DNA from: UBA5905 sp964609975
GTDB lineage: Bacteria; Bacillota; Clostridia; Oscillospirales; Acutalibacteraceae
DNA: 47,922 nt
NCBI GenBank assembly: GCA_964609975.1
Contig: CAZSTR010000011.1
Coordinates: 1-47,922 of the forward strand
Direction: 5' to 3'
Below are positions 15,638-23,462 of this stretch, in pieces; within the stretch, counting starts at the first letter, position 1, and each line of letters starts with the position of its first letter. The translations under genes were made by a program, and so were the position numbers. Under the pieces are notes generated by a model. The model searched no databases, was not told the DNA's origin, and was given only the letters and a program-made list of their open reading frames with translations.

Positions 15638-17401
15638 ATGGCGTTAGACGGTGCGTTTTTGCGATGCCTGCGGCGAGAATTGGAGGAGACCTTGCAGCAG
15701 GCGCGGGTGGACAAGGTGCACCAGCCGGGGAAGGAGGAGCTGATTCTGTCCCTGCGCTGGCGGGGCGGCACGGAAAAGCTCTATCTTTCGGCAATGGCGG
15801 AGGCGCCGCGAATTCATTTCACTCGCTGTGTTCCGGAAAATCCATCCCATCCGCCCATGTTTTGTATGCTACTGCGCAAGCGGCTCACCGGCGGAAAGCT
15901 GGTAGCCATTCGCCAGGATGGGCTGGAGCGTATTCTGCATTTGGATTTTGATTGTATCAATGAGCTGGGCGACCCGGTGCGGCTGACGCTGGCGATGGAA
16001 ATCATGGGGCGGCGGAGCAACATCATCCTCGTCGGCGAGGACGGACGGGTGATCGACGCCATCAAGCGGGTGGACCCGGCCATGTCGCCGGTGCGCCCGG
16101 TTCTGCCGGGCTTGACCTATACTCTGCCGCCGGTGGAGGCGGAACGGGTGGATTTGTCTCTCGCTCCGGTGGAAAAGCTGGTGGCGGCTGTTCGCGCTGA
16201 AGAGGGACTTCCTCTCTCGAAGGGGTTGCAAAAGGCCAGCCAGGGTCTGTCGCCGATGACCTGCCGGGAGTTGAGCCTTCGTGTCTGCGGGGATGCCGAC
16301 CTGCTCTCCTCCCAGCTGACGGAGACTGGCTGGGAGCGGCTGGAAAAGGAGCTTTTGCGGGTGCAACAGGCGGTGACGGAGGGCGTAGGCCAGACGCCCT
16401 ATCTGGTGCAGAGGTCGGATGGCACGCCGTTGGAATTCGGCTTTTTCCCCATCACCCAATATGGGCTGGACGGGTGCGGTTATTCGGTGGACAGCTTTTC
16501 GGAGCTATTGGATTTGTTCTATGCGCGCCGGGCGGCGGCGGAGCGGATGCGGATTCGTTCCCGCGATTTGCGCCGGGTTTTGACTGCCACCCGCGAGCGC
16601 ATCGAGCGGAAGCTGGCTCTTCAGTGCCAGGAACTGAGCGCTTCTGCCGACCGGGAGCTTTGGCGGCTGTATGGGGATTTGATTCATGCGAACATGGGGC
16701 GGATTGCCCCCGGCGCGGCGGCGGCGGAGCTGGTGGACTATTATGACGAAAACTGCGCCTTGCGCATCGTTCCGCTGGACCCGTCCCTTTCGGCGGCGGC
16801 CAACGCGCAAAAATATTATAAGGAATATCGCAAGGCGCAAACCGCTGAACGGGTGCTGACGGAGCGCATCGCCGCGGGGGAACAGGAGCGGCTGTATATC
16901 GAAACCGTCGCGGATGCTCTTTCCCGCGCGGAAAGCGAGCGTGAGCTGGAGGAGCTTCGCCAGGAGCTGGAGGAGGAGGGCTATTTGCGCCGCGCCAAGG
17001 GGCGCCAAAAACCGCCACCGCCGACGAAGCCCCTTTCCTTTCGTTCCTCGGACGGGTTTCTGATTCTTGTGGGGCGCAACAATCGGCAAAACGACCACCT
17101 TACCCTGCATATCGCCCGCGGAAGCGATTTGTGGCTGCACACAAAAAACATTCCCGGCTCTCATGTGATTGTTTGCGCCGAGGGACAGACGATTCCCGAC
17201 CGCACGGTGGAGCAGGCGGCGGTGCTGGCCGCTACCTATTCCAAGGCGGCCGATTCTCATCAGGTGCCGGTGGAATATACCTTCGCCCGGTTTGTGAAAA
17301 AGCCCTCCGGGGCGAAGCCGGGCATGGTGATTTATACCGACAATCGCACGGCCTTTGTGGATCCGAACCCGGAGCTGTGCCGGCGGCTTTCCGAAAATTG
17401 A
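15638..17401 (+). CDS. rqcH: Rqc2/NEMF homologue, ribosome quality control factor
   Basis: RqcH (also annotated fibronectin-binding protein A) binds the stalled 50S-peptidyl-tRNA complex, recruits tRNA-Ala and adds C-terminal alanine tails that mark the nascent chain for degradation. The 587 residues show the NFACT-N domain (1 to about 200), a helical/coiled-coil middle with many Arg/Glu (300-450) and the NFACT-R domain. The latter includes ILVGRNNRQND and DLWLHTKNIPGSHVI, the counterpart of the conserved DWWFH-type motif. GAGGTGAG precedes the ATG. The stop lies in the stem of a convergent terminator. Confidence 0.94.
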   Translation: MALDGAFLRCLRRELEETLQQARVDKVHQPGKEELILSLRWRGGTEKLYLSAMAEAPRIHFTRCVPENPSHPPMFCMLLRKRLTGGKLVAIRQDGLERILHLDFDCINELGDPVRLTLAMEIMGRRSNIILVGEDGRVIDAIKRVDPAMSPVRPVLPGLTYTLPPVEAERVDLSLAPVEKLVAAVRAEEGLPLSKGLQKASQGLSPMTCRELSLRVCGDADLLSSQLTETGWERLEKELLRVQQAVTEGVGQTPYLVQRSDGTPLEFGFFPITQYGLDGCGYSVDSFSELLDLFYARRAAAERMRIRSRDLRRVLTATRERIERKLALQCQELSASADRELWRLYGDLIHANMGRIAPGAAAAELVDYYDENCALRIVPLDPSLSAAANAQKYYKEYRKAQTAERVLTERIAAGEQERLYIETVADALSRAESERELEELRQELEEEGYLRRAKGRQKPPPPTKPLSFRSSDGFLILVGRNNRQNDHLTLHIARGSDLWLHTKNIPGSHVIVCAEGQTIPDRTVEQAAVLAATYSKAADSHQVPVEYTFARFVKKPSGAKPGMVIYTDNRTAFVDPNPELCRRLSEN

Positions 17402-17440
17402 ACGGCCGCCATCCTCTGTTTAGAGAGGATGACGGCCGTT
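17401..17440. terminator. Convergent hairpin between rqcH and the minus-strand operon
   Basis: A 17-bp stem with one mismatch (AACGGCCGCCATCCTCT against AGAGGATGACGGCCGTT) and a 6-base loop lies between convergent genes. The T-runs are weak: GTTTGG on the plus strand and CAATTTTC on the minus strand. It probably serves both strands by virtue of the strong stem. Confidence 0.65.
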
Positions 17441-17444
17441 TGGC

Positions 17445-18461
17445 TTATAGGGTTTGAATGTTGACCACCGCAAAGCCGCTGTCGGTTCGGCGACAGGCGA
17501 GGCGATAATGGGTGGGGTAGGTGTGGCTGTCATAGGTGCGGCGAACGATGAAGTCGAAGGAGGCGTCTATGGTGAAGGTGTCTTGCGACCAGGCGACCGG
17601 TTCGCTGACCTGCATATTTTGGAAGTCGATGGAAATGTGCTTGTTATAATAATAGCTGCTGTAAGCGCGCACCTGGCGGAGAAAATCGGTGCTGCTTTCC
17701 AGATGAGCGGTGAGCTGGGACAGCTCGGCGTCGCCGCTGATATAGGCGGCGTAGACGCGGGAGACCGTTTCGGCGAAGCTCTTTAGCGCTGTGGCATCGG
17801 TGTCGGAAACCGGTGGATACAGGTGAACCGTTCCGTCCGCATCCCGCTCCAGCTTCGCCGGCTTTCCGTTGAGGGTGAAGGTGCCCTCCTTCAGACAGAG
17901 AAAACTATAGCATTGCAGAGCGGGAGCGTCGCCGCTTGTCCCGGAAAAGGCCTCCACCGGCGTGGGGCCGGTATAGTAGGCGGCCAGCGGAACGCCGTTC
18001 ATTTCGGCGTCGCCGGCGGCGATCACCGTCAACTTCTGCAGGATATAGTCCGAGGACACGTGCCAGCCGTCGGCCTGCTTCTCCAGATAAAGGGTGCCAT
18101 ATTGACGGTTGTCCGCATAGACATCGTATATGGCTTTTCCGTTTTCCTCCGGTTGCTCTGCATATTGCCAGGCGCGGTCACCGCCGGCATATTTTTCCTG
18201 CAAATAGTCCCAATATATGGACTGTGTGTTCAAATCGCTGAAGGAAAACCGGCTGTCGGAGAAAATTTTCTCCTGTTCGCCGTTTTGCAACGCCGCAAAA
18301 TAGGCGTTCATAGCGCCCACAGGATGCTTTTGCTCATAGCGGCGCAGATACCCCCAGAAAAGCACGGCGCCGACGGCGATCAGCGCCAGATAAGCGGCGG
18401 CTACGCACAGAAGAAACTTCCGAAAGGAGAAGCGCCCCGGCTTTGCGTGTTGTTCATTCAT
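17445..18461 (-). CDS. Uncharacterised membrane-anchored protein
   Basis: A 338-residue protein I do not recognise. It has a short basic N-terminus, one membrane helix (about 15-37) and an extracytoplasmic remainder. The early segment AMNAYFAALQNGEQEKIFS and the final strands ending in YRLACRRTDSGFAVVNIQTL look like NTF2-like/DUF4878-type ligand-pocket domains, possibly two in tandem. The ATG follows AGGTGAT and lies six bases after the phosphodiester glycosidase stop, so the two are co-translated and may act together at the cell surface. It ends the long operon that starts at rimP. It has no obvious catalytic motif and no lipobox. Confidence 0.75.
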   Translation of the reverse strand: MNEQHAKPGRFSFRKFLLCVAAAYLALIAVGAVLFWGYLRRYEQKHPVGAMNAYFAALQNGEQEKIFSDSRFSFSDLNTQSIYWDYLQEKYAGGDRAWQYAEQPEENGKAIYDVYADNRQYGTLYLEKQADGWHVSSDYILQKLTVIAAGDAEMNGVPLAAYYTGPTPVEAFSGTSGDAPALQCYSFLCLKEGTFTLNGKPAKLERDADGTVHLYPPVSDTDATALKSFAETVSRVYAAYISGDAELSQLTAHLESSTDFLRQVRAYSSYYYNKHISIDFQNMQVSEPVAWSQDTFTIDASFDFIVRRTYDSHTYPTHYRLACRRTDSGFAVVNIQTL

Positions 18462-18467
18462 GTTCTA

Positions 18468-19439
18468 TCACCTGACCAAAAAGGATGTGGGAATTTCGCG
18501 GGAGCCATACAGACTGGCGCAATAGTTGACCGCTTTGTCCTCATAAATCATCAGCGTGGAAGAGCCGCCGTCCAGATTGGCGGCGTTGACGGCGCCGTAT
18601 TGCTGCATCACCTGCTGACAATCCTTATAGCTGGCACCCAGGCTGTGGGATTGGCGGCCGTCGATGACCAGCAGAAGCACCGCTCCGTCCGCCCGCTGGC
18701 CGATGGCCGTGCGGGGATTCAGACCGCCGCCGGTGCCGGCGACTGGCGCGGCCTGTCCATTGGCGATGAGCACCGGGCCGAAGCTGACAGCCTCGCAGAT
18801 TCCCTTATCCAGCGCTGTTTGGGCGGTCATTTTTCCGACGATGAGCTTTCCGTTTGTGTCGAAGCCCACCACGACGGAGAAGGTGGCGGCGGAGCCATAG
18901 AGAAGCTTCCCTTCGTGGATGACGATGCCGATGGGAGTTCCGCCGTTGCCTAAGCCGTTTTCGTCGCAGAAGCCGCCGGCGTTGATGCCGCCGACCGCCT
19001 TGTGGGTTTTCACCATGTCCTCCAGTTTCAGCCCCGACCGGCCGTCATAGGGGGCGGAGGTGCCGACGAACAGTCGCTTCGGGTCGCGAACGATCATCAT
19101 CTTTCCCTTGAAGCTACCGCCGCTGACATCCTCGATGGTCAGCGCGGGGGTGTCCTCGGCGGGCTGTTGAGGGGGAATGGCTTCGGTGTCGGTGACCAAA
19201 TCCACCTCAATGACAGCGTTTTGCTGTTGAATTCTTTCGATTTCCGCGTCGGAGAAATACATCTTCGCCAAAAACTTGGCGGCGCTGGTTTCCATGACCG
19301 TGGAGACGAAAAGTCCCCGCGCCTGGGTGGATGGGCCGAAACTGAGAATGGTTGTGGCCGTGAAAAAGGCGAGAATCAGCGCCGCCAGCGTGATGCCGAG
19401 CAGAGAGAGACCGCGGAGAAGCGTTTTCTTAACCGTCAT
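18468..19439 (-). CDS. Phosphodiester glycosidase (NAGPA-domain) exported protein
   Basis: A 323-residue protein with an N-terminal membrane helix (about 9-32) and a C-terminal NAGPA-type domain (PF09992-like). Members cleave sugar-phosphodiester bonds or act on cell-surface glycopolymers. Family marks are GGINAGGF, a GIVIHEGK strand and an ALLLVIDGRQ-like segment. NAANLDGGSSTLMIYED, with the conserved D-G-G-S, and NPRTAIGQ complete the pattern. Translation starts at the ATG that overlaps the ribF::HAD stop (ATGA), after AGGAGG. The substrate is unknown; teichoic-acid-like or exopolysaccharide phosphodiesters are plausible. Confidence 0.85.
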   Translation of the reverse strand: MTVKKTLLRGLSLLGITLAALILAFFTATTILSFGPSTQARGLFVSTVMETSAAKFLAKMYFSDAEIERIQQQNAVIEVDLVTDTEAIPPQQPAEDTPALTIEDVSGGSFKGKMMIVRDPKRLFVGTSAPYDGRSGLKLEDMVKTHKAVGGINAGGFCDENGLGNGGTPIGIVIHEGKLLYGSAATFSVVVGFDTNGKLIVGKMTAQTALDKGICEAVSFGPVLIANGQAAPVAGTGGGLNPRTAIGQRADGAVLLLVIDGRQSHSLGASYKDCQQVMQQYGAVNAANLDGGSSTLMIYEDKAVNYCASLYGSREIPTSFLVR

Positions 19440-21079
19440 GCGAATTCCTCCTGATTTGCTGTGGCCGGTTGTGGGCATTTTTGCAGAGCGGGGAGCGTCA
19501 ACAGCTCCTCCAGCCGGCGGATTTCGTTGACTCCGGCGGGCAGGGGATGCTCATAGATGGGATGATCCGCCGGGTGGCCGAAATCAATGCGCACCGCTTG
19601 CATCCCGGCTCCCAGCGCTCCCACAATATCAGTGGAGGCGTTGTCTCCCACGAAAAGACAATCGGCGCAGGCTACCCCCAGCCGTCCGGCCAGCCGCTGA
19701 AACAGCGTTGGATGGGGCTTTTCCATCCCCTCATCTCCGGCCGGAACAGATATGTCCACAAGCGACCGGATGCCGGACAGGCTCAGCTTTTCGTTTTGCA
19801 GACGGGAATCACCGTTTGTGAGAATTCCGAGAGGGAAGCCGCGCTTATGCAGGGTGGACAGTAGCTCGACCGCCTCCGGCAGAATATGACAGTTTTCAGC
19901 GAAAATCATGAAAAAGTCGCTCATCAGGGTATCGACCGCCCCTTCGTCATAGCCATCGGGCAGAAAACGGGCGATAAATTCCGGATAGCTGCAGGGCATC
20001 CGATAGCCATAGTCGTTGAGAGCGATCATTTCCCGGCAAAGGCGCGCCCGGTCGGCGGGGCTTTTTTCGGGGAAATATTGGTTAACATAGGCTTCGGCGG
20101 CGTCGGCGAAGGCCTTGTCCCGCAAATGAAGCGTGTCATCCAAATCAAAAAGCACCGCCCGGATTTTTCCCGTCGGGGCGAACAGCGCCCGCGCCTGTTG
20201 GGCGTCCAGCGCCGCCTGCCGTTGCAGGGCGGAAAGATCGGCGAAGGATTGCTCCGGCCGTAAGAAGGCCACCGGATATACCCGCACCGTCTGGCCGTAT
20301 ACATCGTCGGAAAAATCTTGTATCCAGGTTTCGGCCAGCGGGGCGGCGGCGCCGACGGTGGGGTGTTCGCCGATGTTGGTGACGCCCACGAAGGTGCGCT
20401 CGCCGATTTCCACGCTGGAGGCATATACGCCGAACCGGGGGAGAGCTGTTCCCTCCGGCAGAAGCTGGTTCACGGTGGGCATAGCCAGCCGGCGTCCCAG
20501 CTGTTGGCCATGGGTCACGGGCAGGCGCAGACAATAGGCCTGTCCCAGCATCCGCCGGACGGCGGCCAGGTCGCCGGCGGCCAAGGCGTTCCGGATGGCG
20601 GTGGAGCTGATCGGTCCGTCGGCACATTCGACGGTGGGCACCACCGTCACGGCGATGCCTTGCCGGGCGCACAGTGTTTGCAGCAGCGCCGCATCCCCCT
20701 GGCCGCCCCGTCCGAAACGATAGTTGCTTCCGCAGGCGACGGCGCGGGCATGGAGCTGTTCCACGAGAACGGTGTCCACGAATTTCGCTGGCGTCAGCTC
20801 CTGCACAGAAGAAAAGTCCGCCTCGATCAGCTCCTGCACATGAGCCTCCGCCAAGCGCCGCCGGTGCTCCTTGTCGCTGAAGATTCGCTGGCCAGCGGGC
20901 TTCGTTGTGACGGTGCCCGCGAGAAAGGTGTAAACGGCACACTTTCCCTGTCCGTTGCGCAGGGCGGCGGCGATCACCGCCCGGTGGCCGATATGCAGGC
21001 CGTCGAACAGCCCCAGCGCCACACTGCGGAAGTGTTGGGGGAGGCGAGCCGCGTCGGCGGGCAAAATGTAATGCTCCAT
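19436..21079 (-). CDS. ribF: RibF (riboflavin kinase/FAD synthetase) fused to a HAD phosphatase
   Basis: One 547-residue ORF joins two enzymes. Residues 1 to about 300 are RibF: the adenylyltransferase part has GLFDGLHIGH (H29 and H32) and ISSTAIR (157-163). The riboflavin kinase part has GRRLAMPTVN (PTxN at 201) and catalytic-position E250. It would make FMN and then FAD. Residues 306 to about 530 are a complete HAD-superfamily hydrolase: D312 and D314 in FDLDDTL, ILTNGD (419-424), K454 in EKPHP, and FVGDNASTD (476-484). The linker is only a few residues and no stop interrupts it. The start at 21079 is nine bases after AAAGGAG. HAD enzymes remove phosphate from FMN and from the riboflavin precursor ARPP, so a flavin-linked substrate is a reasonable inference. 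Confidence 0.9.
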   Translation of the reverse strand: MEHYILPADAARLPQHFRSVALGLFDGLHIGHRAVIAAALRNGQGKCAVYTFLAGTVTTKPAGQRIFSDKEHRRRLAEAHVQELIEADFSSVQELTPAKFVDTVLVEQLHARAVACGSNYRFGRGGQGDAALLQTLCARQGIAVTVVPTVECADGPISSTAIRNALAAGDLAAVRRMLGQAYCLRLPVTHGQQLGRRLAMPTVNQLLPEGTALPRFGVYASSVEIGERTFVGVTNIGEHPTVGAAAPLAETWIQDFSDDVYGQTVRVYPVAFLRPEQSFADLSALQRQAALDAQQARALFAPTGKIRAVLFDLDDTLHLRDKAFADAAEAYVNQYFPEKSPADRARLCREMIALNDYGYRMPCSYPEFIARFLPDGYDEGAVDTLMSDFFMIFAENCHILPEAVELLSTLHKRGFPLGILTNGDSRLQNEKLSLSGIRSLVDISVPAGDEGMEKPHPTLFQRLAGRLGVACADCLFVGDNASTDIVGALGAGMQAVRIDFGHPADHPIYEHPLPAGVNEIRRLEELLTLPALQKCPQPATANQEEFA

Positions 21080-21111
21080 GAGAAATAGCTCCTTTGCTTT
21101 TCGGTCTTTTT

Positions 21112-21990
21112 TCAAAACAGCTTGAGAATAGCCAGTTGGTCATCCTTCGGCGTGCCGAGGCCGAGGAATTCTCCGGCAGGAGAATAAATGCGCGCCGGAC
21201 CTGTCGGAGCATTCTTCAGCCGCTCCAGCGCCAGAGAACCGCCGTTTTGGAAGCGGGTGGACTGGGCGGCGGTGACGGAAATCGCCGGATACGTCGAAAA
21301 TGCAGAGTCAATGGGGCGAAGCCGCTGGACGAGGGCGCCTTCAGCGGCCAGGGCTTTGGCCTCCTCCAGTGAAAGACAGTCGGCCAGCGTATAGCCGGCG
21401 GCTTCGGTGCGGCGCAAGGCGGTCATGACAGCCCCACAGCCCAAGACCCGTCCCAAATCGTCGCAAAGACTGCGGATATAGGTGCCCTTCGAGCAATAGC
21501 AGTCCAGCTCCAGTATACCGTTTTCCTCGTCATAGGCCAATAGCTCCAGCTGATACACCGTGACGGGGCGTGCCTGCCGTTCAATTTCGATTCCCTGGCG
21601 CGCCAGGTCATAGAGGCGCACGCCGTCTTTTTTTAATGCGGAGGTCATGGGCGGGGTTTGCAAAATATCTCCCCGAAAGGCGGGGAGGGCTTTTTCCACG
21701 TCGGCGCGGGAGGGGGAGGGCTTTCCCGTCGGGGTGACCTGTCCCCAGATGTCTAGCGTGTCGCTGGTTGCACCAAAACGCAGGGTGGTGGTGTAACGCT
21801 TGTCATGGCAGGGGAGAAGCTCCAGCGCTCTGGTCGCCCGTCCCACCAGCAGAGGGAGAACGCCGGTAGCGTTGGGGTCCAGCGTGCCGGCGTGGCCGAT
21901 TTTCTTTTCTCCTAAAAGTCGCCGCAAAATGGCACAGCAGAGAAAAGATGTCATCTCCTCCGGTTTGTCGATGCAGAGAATCCCGTTCAT
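21112..21990 (-). CDS. truB: tRNA pseudouridine-55 synthase
   Basis: TruB isomerises U55 in the T-loop of tRNAs. The 292 residues begin with GILCIDKPEEMTSF and carry GHAGTLDPNATGVL, with the catalytic Asp at residue 38. The conserved YTTTLRFGATSDTLD follows, then CSKGTYIRSLCDDLG. A small C-terminal PUA-like region is present. The gene lies between nrnA and ribF, the usual Firmicute order. AAAGGAACGG precedes the ATG, and the ribF start is 32 bases after the stop. Confidence 0.97.
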   Translation of the reverse strand: MNGILCIDKPEEMTSFLCCAILRRLLGEKKIGHAGTLDPNATGVLPLLVGRATRALELLPCHDKRYTTTLRFGATSDTLDIWGQVTPTGKPSPSRADVEKALPAFRGDILQTPPMTSALKKDGVRLYDLARQGIEIERQARPVTVYQLELLAYDEENGILELDCYCSKGTYIRSLCDDLGRVLGCGAVMTALRRTEAAGYTLADCLSLEEAKALAAEGALVQRLRPIDSAFSTYPAISVTAAQSTRFQNGGSLALERLKNAPTGPARIYSPAGEFLGLGTPKDDQLAILKLF

Positions 21991-22016
21991 GAGCCCGTTC
22001 CTTTCGAATGAGAAAT

Positions 22017-22045
22017 ACGCAGACAGGCAAAAAGCCCGTCTGCGT
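22017..22045 (-). terminator. Hairpin between nrnA and truB, possible attenuator
   Basis: ACGCAGACAGGC and GCCCGTCTGCGT form a 12-bp stem (one G-U) around a 5-base loop. The minus-strand 3' side reads ATTTCTC, a poor U-tract, while the plus-strand side has TTTTTG. Since both flanking genes are minus-strand, it is probably a partial terminator or an RNA-processing/stability element. Confidence 0.45.
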
Positions 22046-22055
22046 TTTTGATGGA

Positions 22056-23027
22056 TTATCCGGTGATGATGCGGGGCACAGCCTGCTCAACAGCCGTCAG
22101 GATGGCGGCCGTGGCCTGCTCCTTCGTGCCGTCCACGGCACAGCCGGCGGCGCGGGTGTGGCCGCCGCCGCCCAAAAGGGCGCAAATGGCCGCGGCATCG
22201 GCATGGGTGCCGGTGCGCACGCTGATTTTATAGTTTCCGTCGGCCTTTTGCCGCAGGGTGACACCCACCCAAACGCCCGTGATTTGTCGCGGAATGGGGG
22301 GGAGCCCCTCCAAATCGTTTTCGCCGGCGCCGCTTTCGGCGACCATGGCGTTGTCAATAACCATGACGGCCACCCGGCCGTCATGATAAAACCGCATCCC
22401 GGCCAGCGCCATACGCTCCAGCTCAATGCGCTCGCGGGATTTGATGTCGAAATTCACCCGGTTGATCATCTCAAAGTTTATGCCGGTGTCGATGCAATCG
22501 GCGGCGATGCGATGGGCGCGGGCGTCGGCGTTGGAATATTTGAAGCAACCGGTGTCGGTGGCGATGCCGGTGAAAATGCACTGGGCGATGGCGGGGGTGA
22601 GGGTCACCCCCAGCAGAACGATGATACGATAGACGATCATGGCCGCCGCGGCGCAGGCGGCATCCAGACAGGTGTTGGCGGCGTAGCCGGTGTTGGTGCT
22701 GTGGTGGTCGATGCACAGCTCCACCCGCGCGCCGTATTTCGTCTGGGTGGCGGGGCCGAGCAGCTTTTCATCGGCCACATCCAGCGCGCAGATAAAAGCC
22801 GGCTCAAAATCCGGCTGGGGCACATCTGCATACATATAGTCGTATTTCTCCGGGATTTTGTCCCCGCAATGGACGCGCACCTGCTTTCCCAGTGTCTGCA
22901 ACGCCCGGCAAAGGGCAAAGCAACAGCCCAGCGTGTCGCCGTCGGGATATTGATGCGCCAACAGGAGAATCCGGTCGGCCTCCCGTAGCATGGCTGCCGC
23001 CTGGGCGTCAGTGAGGGGATTCGTCAT
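22056..23027 (-). CDS. nrnA: DHH-family oligoribonuclease/pAp phosphatase (NrnA)
   Basis: NrnA degrades 2-5 nt RNAs (nanoRNAs, including pGpG) and hydrolyses 3'-phosphoadenosine 5'-phosphate in Firmicutes. The 323 residues comprise a DHH domain and a DHHA1 domain. HQYPDGDTLG, ALDVAD, IDHHSTN and GIATDTGCF supply the metal ligands, and GGGGHTRAAG is the DHHA1 substrate motif. Position between rbfA and truB is typical. The start overlaps the rbfA stop by 20 bases and is preceded by AAAGGAG. Confidence 0.95.
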   Translation of the reverse strand: MTNPLTDAQAAAMLREADRILLLAHQYPDGDTLGCCFALCRALQTLGKQVRVHCGDKIPEKYDYMYADVPQPDFEPAFICALDVADEKLLGPATQTKYGARVELCIDHHSTNTGYAANTCLDAACAAAAMIVYRIIVLLGVTLTPAIAQCIFTGIATDTGCFKYSNADARAHRIAADCIDTGINFEMINRVNFDIKSRERIELERMALAGMRFYHDGRVAVMVIDNAMVAESGAGENDLEGLPPIPRQITGVWVGVTLRQKADGNYKISVRTGTHADAAAICALLGGGGHTRAAGCAVDGTKEQATAAILTAVEQAVPRIITG

Positions 23028-23379
23028 AGCTTTTCTCCTTTTTCAGACGGTTGAGCATGGCGGCGATGTCGGCGCTGTAGGCGATGCTGTCATCGGCCAC
23101 AAAGCGCAGCTCCGGCGTATGGCGCAGAGAAAGAGCCATCCCCAGCTCATGGCGCATATAGCCCGCCGCCGACTTCAGCCCCTTCACCGCTTCGCGGGCG
23201 GCCTCGATTCCGTCCATGGAGGTGACATACACAGTTGCATAGGACAGATCGCGGGTGACCTCCACCCGCAGAATGCTGAGCATACTGTTGCTGACCCGCG
23301 GGTCCTTGACGGTGCGCAGAATGGCGGTCAGCTCGCGCATGATGTCTTCACTTGTGCGGTCCATCCGATAATTAGGCAT
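23008..23379 (-). CDS. rbfA: 30S ribosome-binding factor A
   Basis: RbfA is a KH-type protein that binds immature 30S subunits and assists 16S rRNA 5'-end maturation. The 123 residues begin MPNYRMDRTSEDIMREL and contain the VKDPRV motif. VEVTRDLSYATVYVT and RHELGMALSLRHTPELRF follow as the KH core. The ATG at 23379 has GGAGG seven bases before it; the frame is open further upstream through the intergenic hairpin but is not family-like. Confidence 0.97.
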   Translation of the reverse strand: MPNYRMDRTSEDIMRELTAILRTVKDPRVSNSMLSILRVEVTRDLSYATVYVTSMDGIEAAREAVKGLKSAAGYMRHELGMALSLRHTPELRFVADDSIAYSADIAAMLNRLKKEKSYDESPH

Positions 23380-23417
23380 TTCAATTCCTCCGTGTTGTGA
23401 AAGCTTGGGGATATCCG

Positions 23418-23454
23418 CGAAGCAACAGGCTTTGAAGCAAAGCATGTTGCTTCG
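23418..23454 (-). other. Long intercistronic hairpin between infB and rbfA
   Basis: A 10-bp perfect outer stem (CGAAGCAACA / TGTTGCTTCG) and a 6-bp perfect inner stem (GCTTTG / CAAAGC) are separated by one T-C mismatch, around a CTT loop. It begins nine bases after the infB stop. No U-tract follows in the direction of transcription, so a terminator is unlikely. An RNA-processing or mRNA-stability site, or a mobile palindrome, fits better. Confidence 0.6.
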
Positions 23455-23462
23455 AAAAACGG

